The notes under the pieces were generated by a model that saw only the letters and a program-made list of their open reading frames with translations, had not been told where the DNA came from and searched no databases. A stretch of DNA of 64,000 nt from Protopterus annectens (lineage: Eukaryota; Chordata; Ceratodontiformes; Protopteridae): the NCBI RefSeq assembly GCF_019279795.1, contig NC_056733.1, positions 1,121,170,862 to 1,121,234,861 of the forward strand. The letters run 5' to 3'. The position numbers and the translations under genes are program-made. Below, one piece after another: positions 15,001 to 27,393 of the stretch; position 1 is the first letter of the stretch; every line of letters begins with the position of its first letter.

Positions 15001-18000
15001 TCTTCTTCTTCCCTCCTTACTCTAACCATCATTTCCTATTGTCCTCTGTATTGTGTACTTTATTATTATTAATGTTATGGATTTACTATTTAACTCTCTT
15101 CTTCTTCTTCATCTTCCCTCCTAACTCTAACCATCATTTCCTATCACCCTCTGTATTATGTACTTTATTTTTTGTTATTAATGTTATGAATTTACTATGT
15201 AAGTCTCTTCTTCTTCCCCCCCTAACTCTAACCATCATTTCCTATCATCCTCTGTATTTGTACTTTATTATTATTAATGCTATGGATTTATTATTTAATT
15301 CTTTTTTTTCATCTTCCTTCTTAACTCTAACCATCATTTCCTATCGCCCTCTGTATTATGTACTTTATTATTATTAATGTTATGGATTTACTATTTAACT
15401 CTCTTCTTCTTCCCTCCTAACTCTAACCATCATTTCCTATTGTCCTCTGTATTATGTACTTTATTATTATTAATGTTATGGATTTACTATTTAACTCTCT
15501 TCTTCTTCTTCCTCCTAACTCTAACCATCATTTCCTATCGTCCTCTGTATTTGTACTTTATTATTATTAATGTTATGGATTTACTATTTAACTCTCCTCT
15601 TCTACTTCCCTCCTTACTCTAACCGTAATTTCCTATCGTCCTTTGTATTTTTACTTTATTATTATTAATGTTATGGATTTACTATTTAACTCTTCTTCTT
15701 CTTCCCTCCTAACTCTAACCATCATTTCCTATTGTCCTCTGTATTATGTACTTTATTATTATTAATGTTATGGATTTACTATTTAACTCTCTTCTTCTTC
15801 TTCCCTCCTTACTCTAACCATCATTTCCTATCGTCCTCTGTATTTGTACTTTATTATTATTAATGTTATGGATTTACTATTTAACTCTCTTCTTCTTCTT
15901 CCCTCCTAACTCTAACCATCATTTCCTATCGTCCTCTGTATTATGTACTTTATTATTATTAATGTTATGGATTTACTATTTAACTCTCTTCTTCTTCCCT
16001 CCTAACTCTAACCATCATTTCCTATCATCCTTTGTATTATGTACTTTATTATTATTAATGTTATGGATTTACTATTTAACTCTTTTCTTCTTCTTCCCTT
16101 CTAACTCTAACCATCATTTCCTATTGTCCTCTGTATTATGTACTTTATTATTATTAATGTTATGGATTTACTATTTAACTCTCTTCTTCTTCCTTCCTTA
16201 CTCTAACCATCCTTTCCTATCTTCCTCTGTATTTGTACTTTATTATTAATGTTATGAATTTACTATTTAACTCTCTTCTTCTTCTTCCCTCCTATCTCTA
16301 GCTATCATTTCCTATCGTCCTCTGTATTTCTACTTTATTATTATTAATGCTATGGATTTACTATTTAACTCATTTCTTCTTCCCTCCTTACTCTAACCAT
16401 GATTTCCTATTGTTGTCTGTATCTTCTTCTTCCCTCCTAACTTTAATGGGTTTACTATTTCACTCTCGTTTTCTTCTTCCTTCCTAACTCTAACCATCAT
16501 TTCCTTTCATCCTCTGTGTTATGTACTTTATTATTATTAATGTTATGGATTTACTATTTAACACTCTTCTTCTTCCCTCTGAACTCTAACCATCATTTCC
16601 TATCGTCCTCTGTATTATGTACTTTATTATTATTAATGTTATGGATTTACTATTTAACTCTCTTTTTCTTCCTCCCTCCTTACTCTAACCTTCATTTCCT
16701 ATTGTAGTCTGTATTTGTACTTTATTATTCTTAATGTTATGGATTTACTATTTAACTCTCTTCTTCGTCTTCCGTCCTTACTCTAACCATAATTTCCTTT
16801 TGTCCTATGTATTATGTAATTTATTATTATTAATGTTATGAATTTACTATTTAACTATTTTCTTCTTCCCTCCTAACTCTAACCATCATTTCCTATTGTC
16901 CTCTGTATTATGTACTTTATTATTGTTAATGTTATGGATTTACTATTTAACTCTCTTCTTCTTCTTCCCTACTAACTCTAACCATCATTTTGTTTCATCC
17001 TCTGTATTATGTACTTTATTATTATTAATGTTATGGATTTACTATTTAACTCTCTTCTTCTTCTTCCCTCCTATCTCTAACTATCATTTCCTATCATCCT
17101 CTGTATTTGTACTTTATTATTATTAATGCTATGGATTTACTATTTAACTCATTTCTTCTTCCCTCCTTACTCTAACCATGATTTCCTATTGTTGTCTGTA
17201 TCTTCTTCTTCCCTCCTAACTTTAACCATCATTTCCTATCATCCTCTGTATTTGTACTTTATTATTATTAATGTTATGGGTTTACTATTTAACTCTCTTT
17301 TTCTTCTTCCTTCCTAACTCTAACCATCATTTCCTCTCATCCTCTGTGTTATGTACTTTATTATTATTAATGTTATGGATTTACTATTTAACGCTCTTCT
17401 TCTTCCCTCCAAACTCTAACCATCATTTCCTATCGTCCTCTGTATTATGTACTTTATTATTATTAATGTTATGGATTTACTATTTAACTCTCTTTTTCTT
17501 CCTCCCTCCTTACTCTAACCATCATTTCCTACTGTTGTCTGTATTTGTACTTTATTATTATTAATGTTATGGATTTACTATTTAACTCTCTTCTTCGTCT
17601 TCCCTCCTAACTCTAACCATAATTTCCTATTGTCCTATGTATTATGTACTTTATTATTATTAATGTTATGGATTTGCTATTTAACTCTTTTCTTCTTCCC
17701 TCATAACTCTAACCATCATTTCCTATTGTCCTCTGTATTATGTACTTTATTATTGTTAATGTTATGGATTTACTATTTAACTCTCTTCTTCTTCTTCCCT
17801 ACTAACTCTAACCATCATTTTGTGTCTTCCTCTGTATTATGTACTTTATTATTATTAATTATATGGATTTACTATTTAACTCTCTTCTTCTTCTTCCCTC
17901 CTAACTCCAACCATCATTTCCTATCGTCCTTTGTATTATGTACTTTATTATTATTAATGTTATGGATTTACTATTTAACTTTCTTCTTTGTCTTCCCTCC

Positions 18001-19728
18001 TTACTCTAACCATTATTTCCTATCGTCTTTTGTATTATGTACTTTATTATTATTGTTATAGATTTACTATTTAACTTTCTTCTTCTTTTTCTTCCCTTCT
18101 AACTCTAACCATCATTTCCTATTGTCCTATGTATTATGTACTTTATTATTATTAATGTTATGGATTTACTATTTAACTCTCTTCTTCTTCTTCCCTCCTA
18201 ACTCTAACCATCATTTCCTATTGTCCTCTGTATTATGTACTTTATTAGTTTTAATGTTATGGGTTTACTATTTAACTCTCTTCTTCTTCCCTCCTTACTC
18301 TAGCCATCACTTCCTATCGTCCTCTGTATTTGTACTTTATTATTATTAATGTTATGGATTTACTATTTACCTCTTTTCTTCTTCCCTCCTAACTCTATCC
18401 ATTATTTCCTATTGTCCTCTGTATTATGTACTTTATTTATTGTTAATGTTATGGATTTACTATTTAACTCTCTTCTTCTTCCGTCCTTTCTCTAACCATC
18501 ATTTCCTATTGTTGTCTGTATTTGTACTTTATTATTGTTAATGTTATGGATTTACTATTTAGCTCTCTTCTTCTTCTTCCCTCCTAACTCTAAACATAAT
18601 TTTCTATCATCCTCTATATTATATACTTCATTATTATTAATGCTATGGATTTACTATGTAACTCTCTTCTTCTTCTTCCCTCCTAACTTTAACCATCATT
18701 TCCTATCATCCTCTGTATTTGTACTTTATTATTATTAATGTTATGGATTTACTATTTAACTCTCTTCTTCTTCCTCCCTCCATACTCTATCCATCATTTC
18801 CTATTGTCATCTGTATTTGTACTTTATTATTATTAATGTTATGGATTTACTATTTAGCTTTCTTCTTATTATTACCTCCTTACTCTAGCCATCATTTCCT
18901 ATCATCCTCTGTATTCTGCACTTTATTATTATTAATTTTATGGATTTACTATTTAACTCTCTTCTTCTTCCCTTTTAACTTTAACCATAATTTCCCATCA
19001 TCCTCTGTATTTTTACTTTGTTATTATTAATGTTATGGATTTACTATTTAACTCTCTTCTTCTTCTTCCCTCCTTACTCTAATCAGCATTTCCTATCATC
19101 CTCAATATTATGTACTTTATTATTATTAATGTTATGGATTTACTATTTAACTCTCTTCTTCTTTACTCCTAACTTTAACCATCATTTCCTATTGTCCTCT
19201 GTATTATGTACTTTATTATTATTAATGTTATGGATTTGCTATTTAACTCTCTTCTTCTTCTTCCCTCCTTACTCTGACCATCATTTCCTATCATCCTCTG
19301 TATTTTGTACTTCATTATTATTATTAATGTTATGGATTTACTATTTAACTCTCTTCTTCTTCCCTCCTAACTCTAATCATCATTTCCTATTGTCCTCTGT
19401 ATTATGTACTTTATTATTATTAATGTTATTGAGTTACTATTTAACTCTCTTCTTCTTCTTCCCTCCTAACTCTAACTATCATTTCCTATTGTCATCTGTA
19501 TTATGTACTTTATTATTATTAATGTTATGGATTTACTATTTAACTCTCTTCTTCTTCTTCCGTCCTAACTCTAACCATCATTTCCTATCGTCCTCTGTAT
19601 TATGTATTTCATTATTATTAATGTTATGGATTTACTATTCAACTCTCTTCTTCTATTCCTACCTTTCTCTAACCATAATTTCCTATTGTCGTCTGTATTT
19701 GTACTTTATTATTATTAATGTTATTGAT
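1..19728 (+). repeat. AT-rich minisatellite array, unit about 99 bp, about 200 copies
   Basis: A head-to-tail array runs from the window's left edge to about 19,728. The main unit is 99 bp; 96- and 102-bp forms differ by whole TTC triplets in the tract after TTTAACTCTC, and a 97-bp form reads GTATTTGTAC instead of GTATTATGTAC. The plus strand has only about five G per unit and a pyrimidine run of about 20 nt, so strand skew is extreme. One plus-strand frame is open through the 99-bp unit (33 codons, starting MLWIYYLTLF), which produces frames of up to 392 codons. The 97-bp form closes the frame at TAA overlapping the next ATG (TAATG). Units are most uniform from about 2 to 15 kb and more diverged from about 16.2 kb to the right end, as expected at an array edge. 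I see no sign that it is a gene. Confidence 0.97.
16260..17640 (+). repeat. Higher-order duplication inside the minisatellite
   Basis: Two blocks starting near 16,330 and 17,110 share an unusual run of variants: an 'aactcatttcttcttccc' unit, then 'aaccatgatttcctattgtt', then a short unit going straight from GTAT into TCTTCTTCTTCCC and ending CTAACTTTAA. Later shared variants include 'ctctgtgttatg' and 'ttcgtcttcc'. The first block lacks about one unit present in the second. This shows multi-unit duplication by unequal exchange followed by divergence. Confidence 0.7.
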
Positions 19729-19739
19729 TCATTGCTATC

Positions 19740-19893
19740 TGCATGCAGCATCTATTTAGTATTTGTAATACTTCTTATTTACTTGCTTGTCTACTGTCAT
19801 TTATATTTGTCCAGGCTGAGACTAAAATAGGTCCATTTGGATCAGTGCTTTGCCTCAGTAACCAAACTGAATGACCACATAAATAAATAAATT
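19740..19893 (+). repeat. LINE-like 3' tail abutting the satellite
   Basis: Directly after the last unit comes non-repeat sequence ending in a CTGAGACTAAAATAGGTCC / CAGTAACCAAACTGAATGA block and (AAATA)n. Its layout (a Trp/Glu-poor, CTG-rich block, then AAATAAATAAATAAA) resembles the L2-type tails at 46,580-46,671 and 51,236-51,340, but base identity is low. It may be an older L2-clade 3' end. Confidence 0.35.
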
Positions 19894-19899
19894 TTATGT

Positions 19900-21174
19900 G
19901 TAGTGCTTACTGATTTCAGTAGTTTTAAGGTGTCCTTTGTAATGCAGCTCACATTTTGACTTGGGCCACATTCCTCTCCATATAAACATTTATCCTTTAT
20001 TAAGTAATTACCTCTTTCAAGGTTCCCAGACCATTTTTATAGAGTCTTCCACTTTTCTGGAAAACTGTTTCATCGCCTTTGTTTTATCCATCATTTTCTT
20101 TGGAATAACAGGAAAGGACTTTGCAGGAAACCTTTCTTCTTAAATGTTCCATGGTGCCTACTGACTGGTTGCCTGTTCTCTTACCATTTTCTGCTACCAT
20201 CAACCGTTCATTTCTCTTTATCATTCTTCTTGTGCCTGCTGAGGGTCTGCATAGTTTTTTTAGTCCATGTAGATAGAAGAACTGAAGTAATTTGGGATAC
20301 AATAACTTGAAATGAAATTTCATTTCTTTACAGAGTCTCATGGAAGGAATAAGACCATTTCTTTTAGTTTGTGTGTGTGATGAAAATGCAATAGTCACAT
20401 GAATACTTTTGTCTCTAACATTTAAGATTGCTCACTTCCTTTGCAAAATAAAAAGGATTTCCTCATTTAGCTGATATCTCTGCAGTTTGATCAATATAAG
20501 TCTTGGCTGCTTTCTCGTTGTCAGATTGTGAATATTTACTGTTATGTGCTCTTTCGGTTCTAATATCAACAATAAAAACTGCTTGCCATGTGCTGAGACA
20601 TTTCCCATAAATTCTTTATAATTCTTCAGTTCAGTTTGTTCTTGTACTGCTATACCCTCATGTTGTCTTTGCATGACTTGTCCTAGAGTTCAGCTAGATT
20701 ACATTTCATTTGTTCATGTTTTAATTACTGTTCCATTGTTTTCTTTCATCTTCTTTTGAGCAATTTTGCATACCAGCTATTTCCTACAGATGCTTATTTA
20801 AAACATGTTCTATTTCCTGCAGTCTTCTATTATTTGTTGTTATATATTCCAGCAAGTGCTCATGTATGTGCATTTTGTCAGTCTTCCTCTCTAAAGTGAC
20901 TGAAGAGTTTTCTTTTCCCTTCAGCTTTCATTACCTTGTGCTCCACCACAGTTTTCAGTCTCCTTCTGAGTTTTCATATTTGCTCTGCCTTTTTTTTCCT
21001 AATTTCATTTCCCTTGTTAATCTTCTGGACATCTTATACACTTCAACTATCAACTTGCATTAACAATTTACAATAATGTGAAGGCTTTTGCTAATGTAAA
21101 CTATTCACTGCCCACAGCTCTGTTTTTAACTGCTTAGTCTACCATTGCCATCTTAGAACTTTCCTCGTATTGAT
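19900..21174 (-). mobile_element. L1-clade LINE fragment (5'UTR and ORF1), minus strand
   Basis: Read on the minus strand, this starts near 21,170 with a 5'UTR-like stretch containing AAGATGGCAATGG, continues through lysine-rich coiled-coil-like sequence, and then shows an L1 ORF1p RNA-binding core (HNLTTRKQPRLILIKLQRY) at about 20,430-20,540. A C-terminal-domain signature follows (MRLCKEMKFHFKLLYPK, then LQFFYLHG) at about 20,230-20,340. Frames are interrupted and no ORF2 sequence is seen before the tail at about 19,900. It lies head-to-head with the large plus-strand L1 that begins at 21,193. Confidence 0.7.
20084..20674 (-). pseudogene. L1 ORF1p C-terminal half, broken
   Basis: Two minus-strand frames, 20,432-20,674 and 20,084-20,398, carry consecutive parts of an L1 ORF1 protein: the end of the RRM-like segment (PRLILIKLQRYQLNEEIL) and the C-terminal domain (FKLLYPKLLQFFYLHGLKK, with SAGTRRMI in the place of the usual SPEEA..F(I/L) segment). 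A stop after LQRK separates them. The family product is an RNA-binding chaperone that coats LINE RNA. Assignment rests on motif order, not on an alignment. Confidence 0.6.
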
Positions 21175-21192
21175 AAGATTCTTTGGTCACAT
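21175..21192. repeat. Left target-site duplication of the large L1
   Basis: AAGATTCTTTGGTCACAT. The partner at 46,908-46,925 is AAGATTCATTGGTTACAT, 16 of 18 identical. The left copy abuts the L1 5'UTR; the right copy follows a short A-run, as expected for target-primed reverse transcription. Confidence 0.8.
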
Positions 21193-21446
21193 TGACTTCC
21201 AGGATGGCTGCACACTGATCAGCCGCTTAACTTCCAGCTCTCCCAGTGTGAAAATAGAAACTTAGAAGAGAAAGCCATTGGACTTATATATCTTGGTAAA
21301 TTTCAGTAACTGGCTAGTAAGTGCACTGCCTGGATGCCAGGAAAAAAAATTACAGTGGACCTGAAAGAAAATCAGATACAAAAGGTGAGGAAAAAACACT
21401 GACTGGGAAAAATACTGTTCAGTAAAAAGCAGTGCAAGCTCCAGAC

Positions 21447-22340
21447 ATGACTTCCAGTAACTTAGAGGAAAATATAAGACAACTGCACACAGATCTGATT
21501 AAAATAAATGAAAAACTGATGGAGTATATCAACTCAAATAACAAAAGGCTGGAAAAATGGAAGAAGCCTTAAATGGATGAGGCCATAAAACTGCAAAAAT
21601 CAGAGGTCAAAGTGAAGAAAAGGCTGCTGAATATGAGACTGCTCAAGAAGAGATGTATCCAAAAATAACAGAATTAGAGAACAGAGCACATAGGGAAAAC
21701 TTGAGAAGCTGGAAGAACAGATTATATTCATTTTATGAAAGCACAAATAAGCAACTGGACTGGTATTCCACAGCAAGAGTTGTTAATTCAAAGGGCACGT
21801 CATTTGTATGCTCCAAACCTGGCCACGAGAAAGCAACCTAGACCTTTAACAGTAAAGATGCAATCTGACCAGCAGAAGGAGTGATTGTGACAAAACTGTG
21901 GCAGTAGGACAAAGTACTAAAAGTGGGAGACAGCAAAGTGTTTGTGGAGAATGATTACTCACTGTTCAAACAGAAGAGGAGTAAATTTATTCCACTATTC
22001 AGGAAATGTCGAGAAGCAGGCATGAGGTTCAAACTGCTGTAGCTAGCTATCTTCAAAATATTCTTTCCTGGAGGGACAAAATCATTTTCTGATGCGGTAC
22101 ATGCTAACGAGGAAATACAAAAGTTTGTTCAACAAAAAGTGAGCTATGAAGGAGATTCTGCTTCTTGTTCTTCTGGTAATAAAGACCACAGAGAGACTGT
22201 GCCAGTGAAACCTTTTCCAATGTTTCAGTGAAAAATGCTTGAGAAAAGAAAAAAGCACAGGAGTTGACTAGAAGAATTGAGAGTTTGAGATGGTATATGG
22301 GAGATGGAGATGAACAGGAATAAAACCAGTAATTTGAAAA
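21447..22340 (+). pseudogene. L1 ORF1 (RNA-binding protein), decayed
   Basis: The likely start is the ATG at 21,447 (MTSSNLEENIRQLHTDL), opening a lysine- and glutamate-rich coiled-coil segment. It is broken after about 40 codons. The ITELENRAHRENLRSW signature that joins coiled coil and RRM in L1 ORF1p lies at 21,659-21,712. Further on, in another frame, the C-terminal domain reads FKIFFPGGTKSFSDAVHA and then EEIQKFVQQK near 22,050-22,140. Several stops and frame changes make it non-functional. ORF1p binds L1 RNA and is needed for its retrotransposition. Confidence 0.65.
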
Positions 22341-23429
22341 TTGACAGATGTGGGAGTACAAAATAATAATTACATTTGTGAAACATGAAGGAACAAGAAA
22401 ATCTGGAAATACTGGACTTGTTTGACTTTGTTAATCTCGTAGGGGACTCTAAAGCATATGCTGTACTTCATGCCATTAATGTTTGGAATAATACTTAAGA
22501 GAGGGGAGGAGGAAGTTAAATAAGCAACATTTTTTTTTTCTTCAAAGTAATATTTTATAGTGCGTTAGTTTTCTTTGCATGCTATAAAATAAAATTTTCT
22601 CAGTTTTTTGAGCATAATGGGGATACTAATGTAAACAGGTGCTCTTTTTTTCTCCCTTCCTCTCTTTCTCCTTGTTCAGTTTTAAGAAATGTAGGCACTG
22701 TAATGTAAATAAAGAAGAAAAGTCTAGTCAAAAGAGCATGACAAAAGAAAAATGTATGTACTTTTTCTTATTCTTGCATCGGGGAATAACTGGGTAAAGA
22801 CCCTTAGCTTGATCTAGTAACAAGTTTTAAGAGAAAACAAGTAAATGAAAAAGAACATTGAATATTATAAAGCTTTTTTTCTAGCAAATAAACGCATGCT
22901 TTAGTAGCAACTCTATATCTTGTCCTCGTGTCTCCATTGAAACAACCTGATAATGAGAAATGTCTATGAGATAATGTTTTCTGAAAACAATCAAGTGTTT
23001 TCCTATGTGGGATAGCTATAAAAATAATATAAAACCAGACAGCACTTAGTAGAAGCACAGGATGTACCATACGTCTTAGCATGGCTATCGTTTCTTTTAG
23101 GTTAACCCAGGTCTGTAAGTATGGCTGTCAGTTTGGGACATGTGTTCCTATTAGGAGGTTAATACTTTAAAATTTGAAGATGTACATAATTTTGTGTCTT
23201 GGTATTAAGTTAATAGGTTTTAGGGGGACATTGGGGTGTATTTGTTTTTTTTTTTTTTTTTTTTGAAGGCTTTTAATAAAACAAAAAGTTTTGTAAGAGG
23301 GACATAGACTCAAATGGACATGACAAGAAACAACTGAATAAAAGATCAACCTGCCAAACAGTGTATGTATGTAACACAAAAGCTGGAAACAGACAAAAAA
23401 GCTGTTACACATAAAACATGGAAATAATA
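22341..23429 (+). other. L1 inter-ORF spacer, about 1.1 kb, with no gene seen
   Basis: This stretch between ORF1 and ORF2 remnants is AT-rich, with A- and T-runs and a (T)17 tract near 23,246-23,263. Short frames on either strand have no recognisable content. It is longer than a usual L1 spacer, so an unrecognised small insertion is possible. Confidence 0.4.
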
Positions 23430-24585
23430 ACTTTTTTAACACAATGATGTTTTCTGTAATGCCTTTAAATGTCAGGGGTCTCACAGATAAATACAAAAAA
23501 AGGAAGAGTAGTGAACTGTATTAAAAATGCAGAGTGCAAATAACTATGCTACAGGAGACATGCCTGGAAACAACTGAACATGTGAATTTAATAAAGAAAG
23601 GTTTTCAGGATGGTTATTCATTAGAATACATAGGACAAAGGAAAAAAGGAGTACTTATATTAATTGCAAGAGGAGCTCCAATAGGGATAGAAGAGGATTA
23701 AAAAGATAATAATGGTAGAGTTGTAGTACTGAGCTACTGGCAAAGGAGGAGGAGGAGGATTACACTGGCATGCATTTATGCTCCACGTAAAACTGTTATA
23801 ATGAAACTTAAGAAAATTCTGTGAGAAATAATCAGCTTTCAGCAAGGAATATTACTTAAAGGTGGGGGCTGTAATTTGATTTGCCGCAGTGAAGATGTGT
23901 CTGGGGGGCCCAGAAGGGAAAATATAATAAAGGTGGGTAGATTTTTGAAGACATTTATGAAAACATTTGGCATGGAAAATGTTAATTCAGTACTTGGAGT
24001 TTGGAGTGAATTTACATATTATTCCCCAAGATACAAAAACTGGGCTAGACTAGACAAAATTTACATTTCACAGGAATATGTGCATTCAATTGAAAGTCCT
24101 GATATGCACCCAAGTATTGCAGAAGAGGGAGAATCTCACAGAACAGGAAGAGTATTGACTGCAGAATGCTAAACAGAAAATAAGGGATTACCTCAATAAT
24201 ATGGACAAGTTTAGAAGGATTGCTGTTAAGCAACTGTTTTTGATAATAAATCTAGAGCAAAAAAAAAAACAGTTAGCATAACGATTCAGGCAACAGAAAA
24301 GTAGAAAGCGCTGTAGCCAACTTTAGGGAGCCTAAAAAAAGAAAGATAACAAGAGATCATGTAGAGGTCTAGAAATATTTCAGAACTTCTATGAAAGTCT
24401 GTATAAAGCAGAGAAATATGGAAAACAAGAACAGGTACAAATGGAAGTGTTTATATAAGAATTAAATATGCCATGGTTAGCAGTAGATGAGGCTCAATTA
24501 CTAACAGTTAGGATAGGAGGAGATGAGATAAAAATTGTGATGTATAACCAATCTACAGGAAAGTCCCCAGGAAAAGATGGTATTC
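23430..24585 (+). pseudogene. L1 ORF2 endonuclease domain and start of linker
   Basis: The apurinic-type endonuclease is readable in fragments: PLNVRGLTDKYKK near 23,460; LQETCLET (catalytic Glu block) near 23,548; LACIYAP near 23,760; a degraded GDFN block (GGGCNLI) near 23,863; then WSEFTYYSPRYKNWARLDKIY and ISQEY at 24,000-24,080, the typical L1 'TFYSPRH..RID.I' block. The linker shows FQNFYESLYKAEKYG near 24,380 and KSPGKDGI at the point where the DNA element entered. Multiple stops disable it. Confidence 0.75.
24576..24585. repeat. Left 10-bp TSD of the DNA-element insertion
   Basis: GATGGTATTC, identical to 27,522-27,531. Collapsing the two copies restores an uninterrupted L1 reading: GKDGIPLEV. 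Confidence 0.85.
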
Positions 24586-24599
24586 ATACCTGTCAACCT

Positions 24600-25308
24600 A
24601 GAAACCTCAAAAATCTGGACAAAGCCCATGAAAAATAGGTACAAATCTGTACGCTGATTAACATAAAATTTGCATACATAATTACGAAACCCCACCCACT
24701 ACGATGGAATTGTGGGATACCAGCTTTCAAACGCAAACTGAAGAACAGACAACCAGAATATGGCACCAGAGTCCCCCTGCAGCCATTCCAATGTCCCATT
24801 ACCTGGCGATTTTGCCCCATTTACCATAAACACTAACGTGCATACTGCTTTACTTCTACAATGATTATTTGGATTTTATATTTACATTTTATTGCACAAT
24901 GCACAAACACCAACAGACATCTGATAAACAAAGCAATACCGTCTCACATTGAAAATAGACTTAGCATTAAAACTCATCTGCCCTTGAAACTCACATTCAT
25001 TGAAACCGCATTGAAACCCATACCACATCCAAAGAAAATGCATCTGGCCAATGGTAGATAATTACCTTTGGGCTGTTTTCAAATCATAGGCCCCTTGCAC
25101 ACACAACAAGAAACATACATGTGTTCTTTGATACACCTTCCAGACTTTATTAAATTATATTCATTGTATAATACAGCATACTTGTTAGAATTTGAGCACA
25201 TTTTAAATTTATTGTTTGAACATTTTTCCAGTAGGCAATGAAACAAAATGCATGAACCAATAATGACAAAACTGCCCAATTCAGAACATTTCCATCATAA
25301 AAGTCTAC

Positions 25309-25310
<2 letters not shown>
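24600..25310. other. Non-coding interior of the DNA element
   Basis: AT-rich sequence with no recognised domain, RNA gene or repeat unit; short frames appear random. Confidence 0.5.

Positions 25311-25373
<63 letters not shown>
25311..25373. repeat. (CA)n microsatellite
   Basis: About 31 uninterrupted AC dinucleotides. Confidence 0.98.
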
Positions 25374-26460
<1,087 letters not shown>

Positions 26461-26890
26461 CTCTGGTAACCTTACCCGGTCCCTGAGTAGTGCTGGGCCT
26501 CTTCTGTTCCTCATGTTGCTATTGCCACCATTAATCCCGGGATCCTGGCTCCGTTTCAGGGCTCGCTGTATCCCCGCCTGCTGCCGCCATTAATCCCGGC
26601 TCTGTGGGCTCGCTCACCTCACTGTATTCATCCATTCCCTGGGCTTGCTGTATCCATTCCCCGGCCCTCTTCTGTCTGTTCCCCATGCTGCTGCTGCTGC
26701 CATTAATCCTTGCTCCGTCCGCCTCTTCTGTTCTTCAGTTTCGCGGCTTGCAATTCCCGCCATTAACTTAACCGCCAGCCAGCCGGAAATGATGATGCGA
26801 GCTCCTTGAGGTCAATTCCGACTGGCTGGTAGCCTGACGGCGCTGACGCCATTGTGCACGTGATGACTTCAGCGCCGACAGCGGGATATT
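26461..26890. promoter_or_regulatory. GC-rich block with repeated CCATTAA motif; promoter-like
   Basis: This block is far more GC- and CpG-rich than its surroundings. CCATTAA(T/C) recurs near 26,527, 26,586, 26,699 and 26,760, with repeated 'gct(c/t)gctgtatcc' phrases, so it is partly a degenerate tandem repeat. A 13-bp imperfect inverted repeat (CCAGCCAGCCGGA / TCCGACTGGCTGG) lies near 26,775-26,842, and a CACGTG E-box next to ATGACTTCA near 26,856. It could be the internal promoter or 5' leader of the element. That role is inferred from composition only. Confidence 0.4.
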
Positions 26891-27057
26891 TTAAAAATTT
26901 AGAAAACCAAAAGAAAAAAAATTGGAAATGAAGGGGTGCCACTCGGGAATCGTTATTATCTATTTTATCATCTATATCTTAAGTTTGTATGTTCTCACAT
27001 CAGTTTCTTTCGATGTTTTATATTGTTTTTTTCTATATATTTATACATTTATGAATT

Positions 27058-27059
<2 letters not shown>

Positions 27060-27105
<46 letters not shown>
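27060..27105. repeat. (TA)n microsatellite
   Basis: About 23 uninterrupted TA dinucleotides. Confidence 0.97.
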
Positions 27106-27106
<1 letters not shown>

Positions 27107-27351
27107 GTTTTAAATAGTTGTTAAATGCGTTTATATAATTGGTTTCCACATTCTTTAAGATCTTTAAATGCTTCTTCCAATATACATGTTGCTATACTTT
27201 GTAAATGCTAGTGTTTTTTCACTAGCTTTGCTCTGTTGACTGATTATTTGGATTGATGCATTAATTGATTAATTGTTTTATTCTATTTTGTGATTAGCTT
27301 AATTGCTTTATCACTAGTGTATATAAAGCTGCTAAGGAAATGTATATAGTA

Positions 27352-27393
27352 GATCTGAAGAAGCGTGTTTTGTCACACGCGAAAGCGCTCATC
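27352..27393 (+). ncRNA. Hammerhead ribozyme motif (canonical core, short stem III)
   Basis: The invariant boxes are present: CUGAAGA at 27,355-27,361 (CUGANGA, N7 free) and GAAA at 27,381-27,384. Between them is a perfect 6-bp stem II, GCGTGT / ACACGC, with loop TTTGTC. Stem III is the minimal palindrome A-GCGC-T, and the cleavage triplet would be CUC ending at 27,390. Stem I begins GAT / ATC on the two sides, three pairs. Such very short stems III are typical of the dimer-acting hammerheads of Penelope-like elements and retrozymes. Cleavage is predicted from structure only. Confidence 0.7.

Noticed and set aside
1-19728. CRISPR-like array
   Set aside because: Whole units repeat without unique spacers, the unit is too long, and the context is vertebrate.
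193-19830. Many plus-strand ORFs of 60-392 codons in the first 20 kb as a membrane-protein family
   Set aside because: They are translations of one tandem unit; frames start and stop wherever a 97-bp unit occurs, and the right edge decays without any sign of codon-level constraint.
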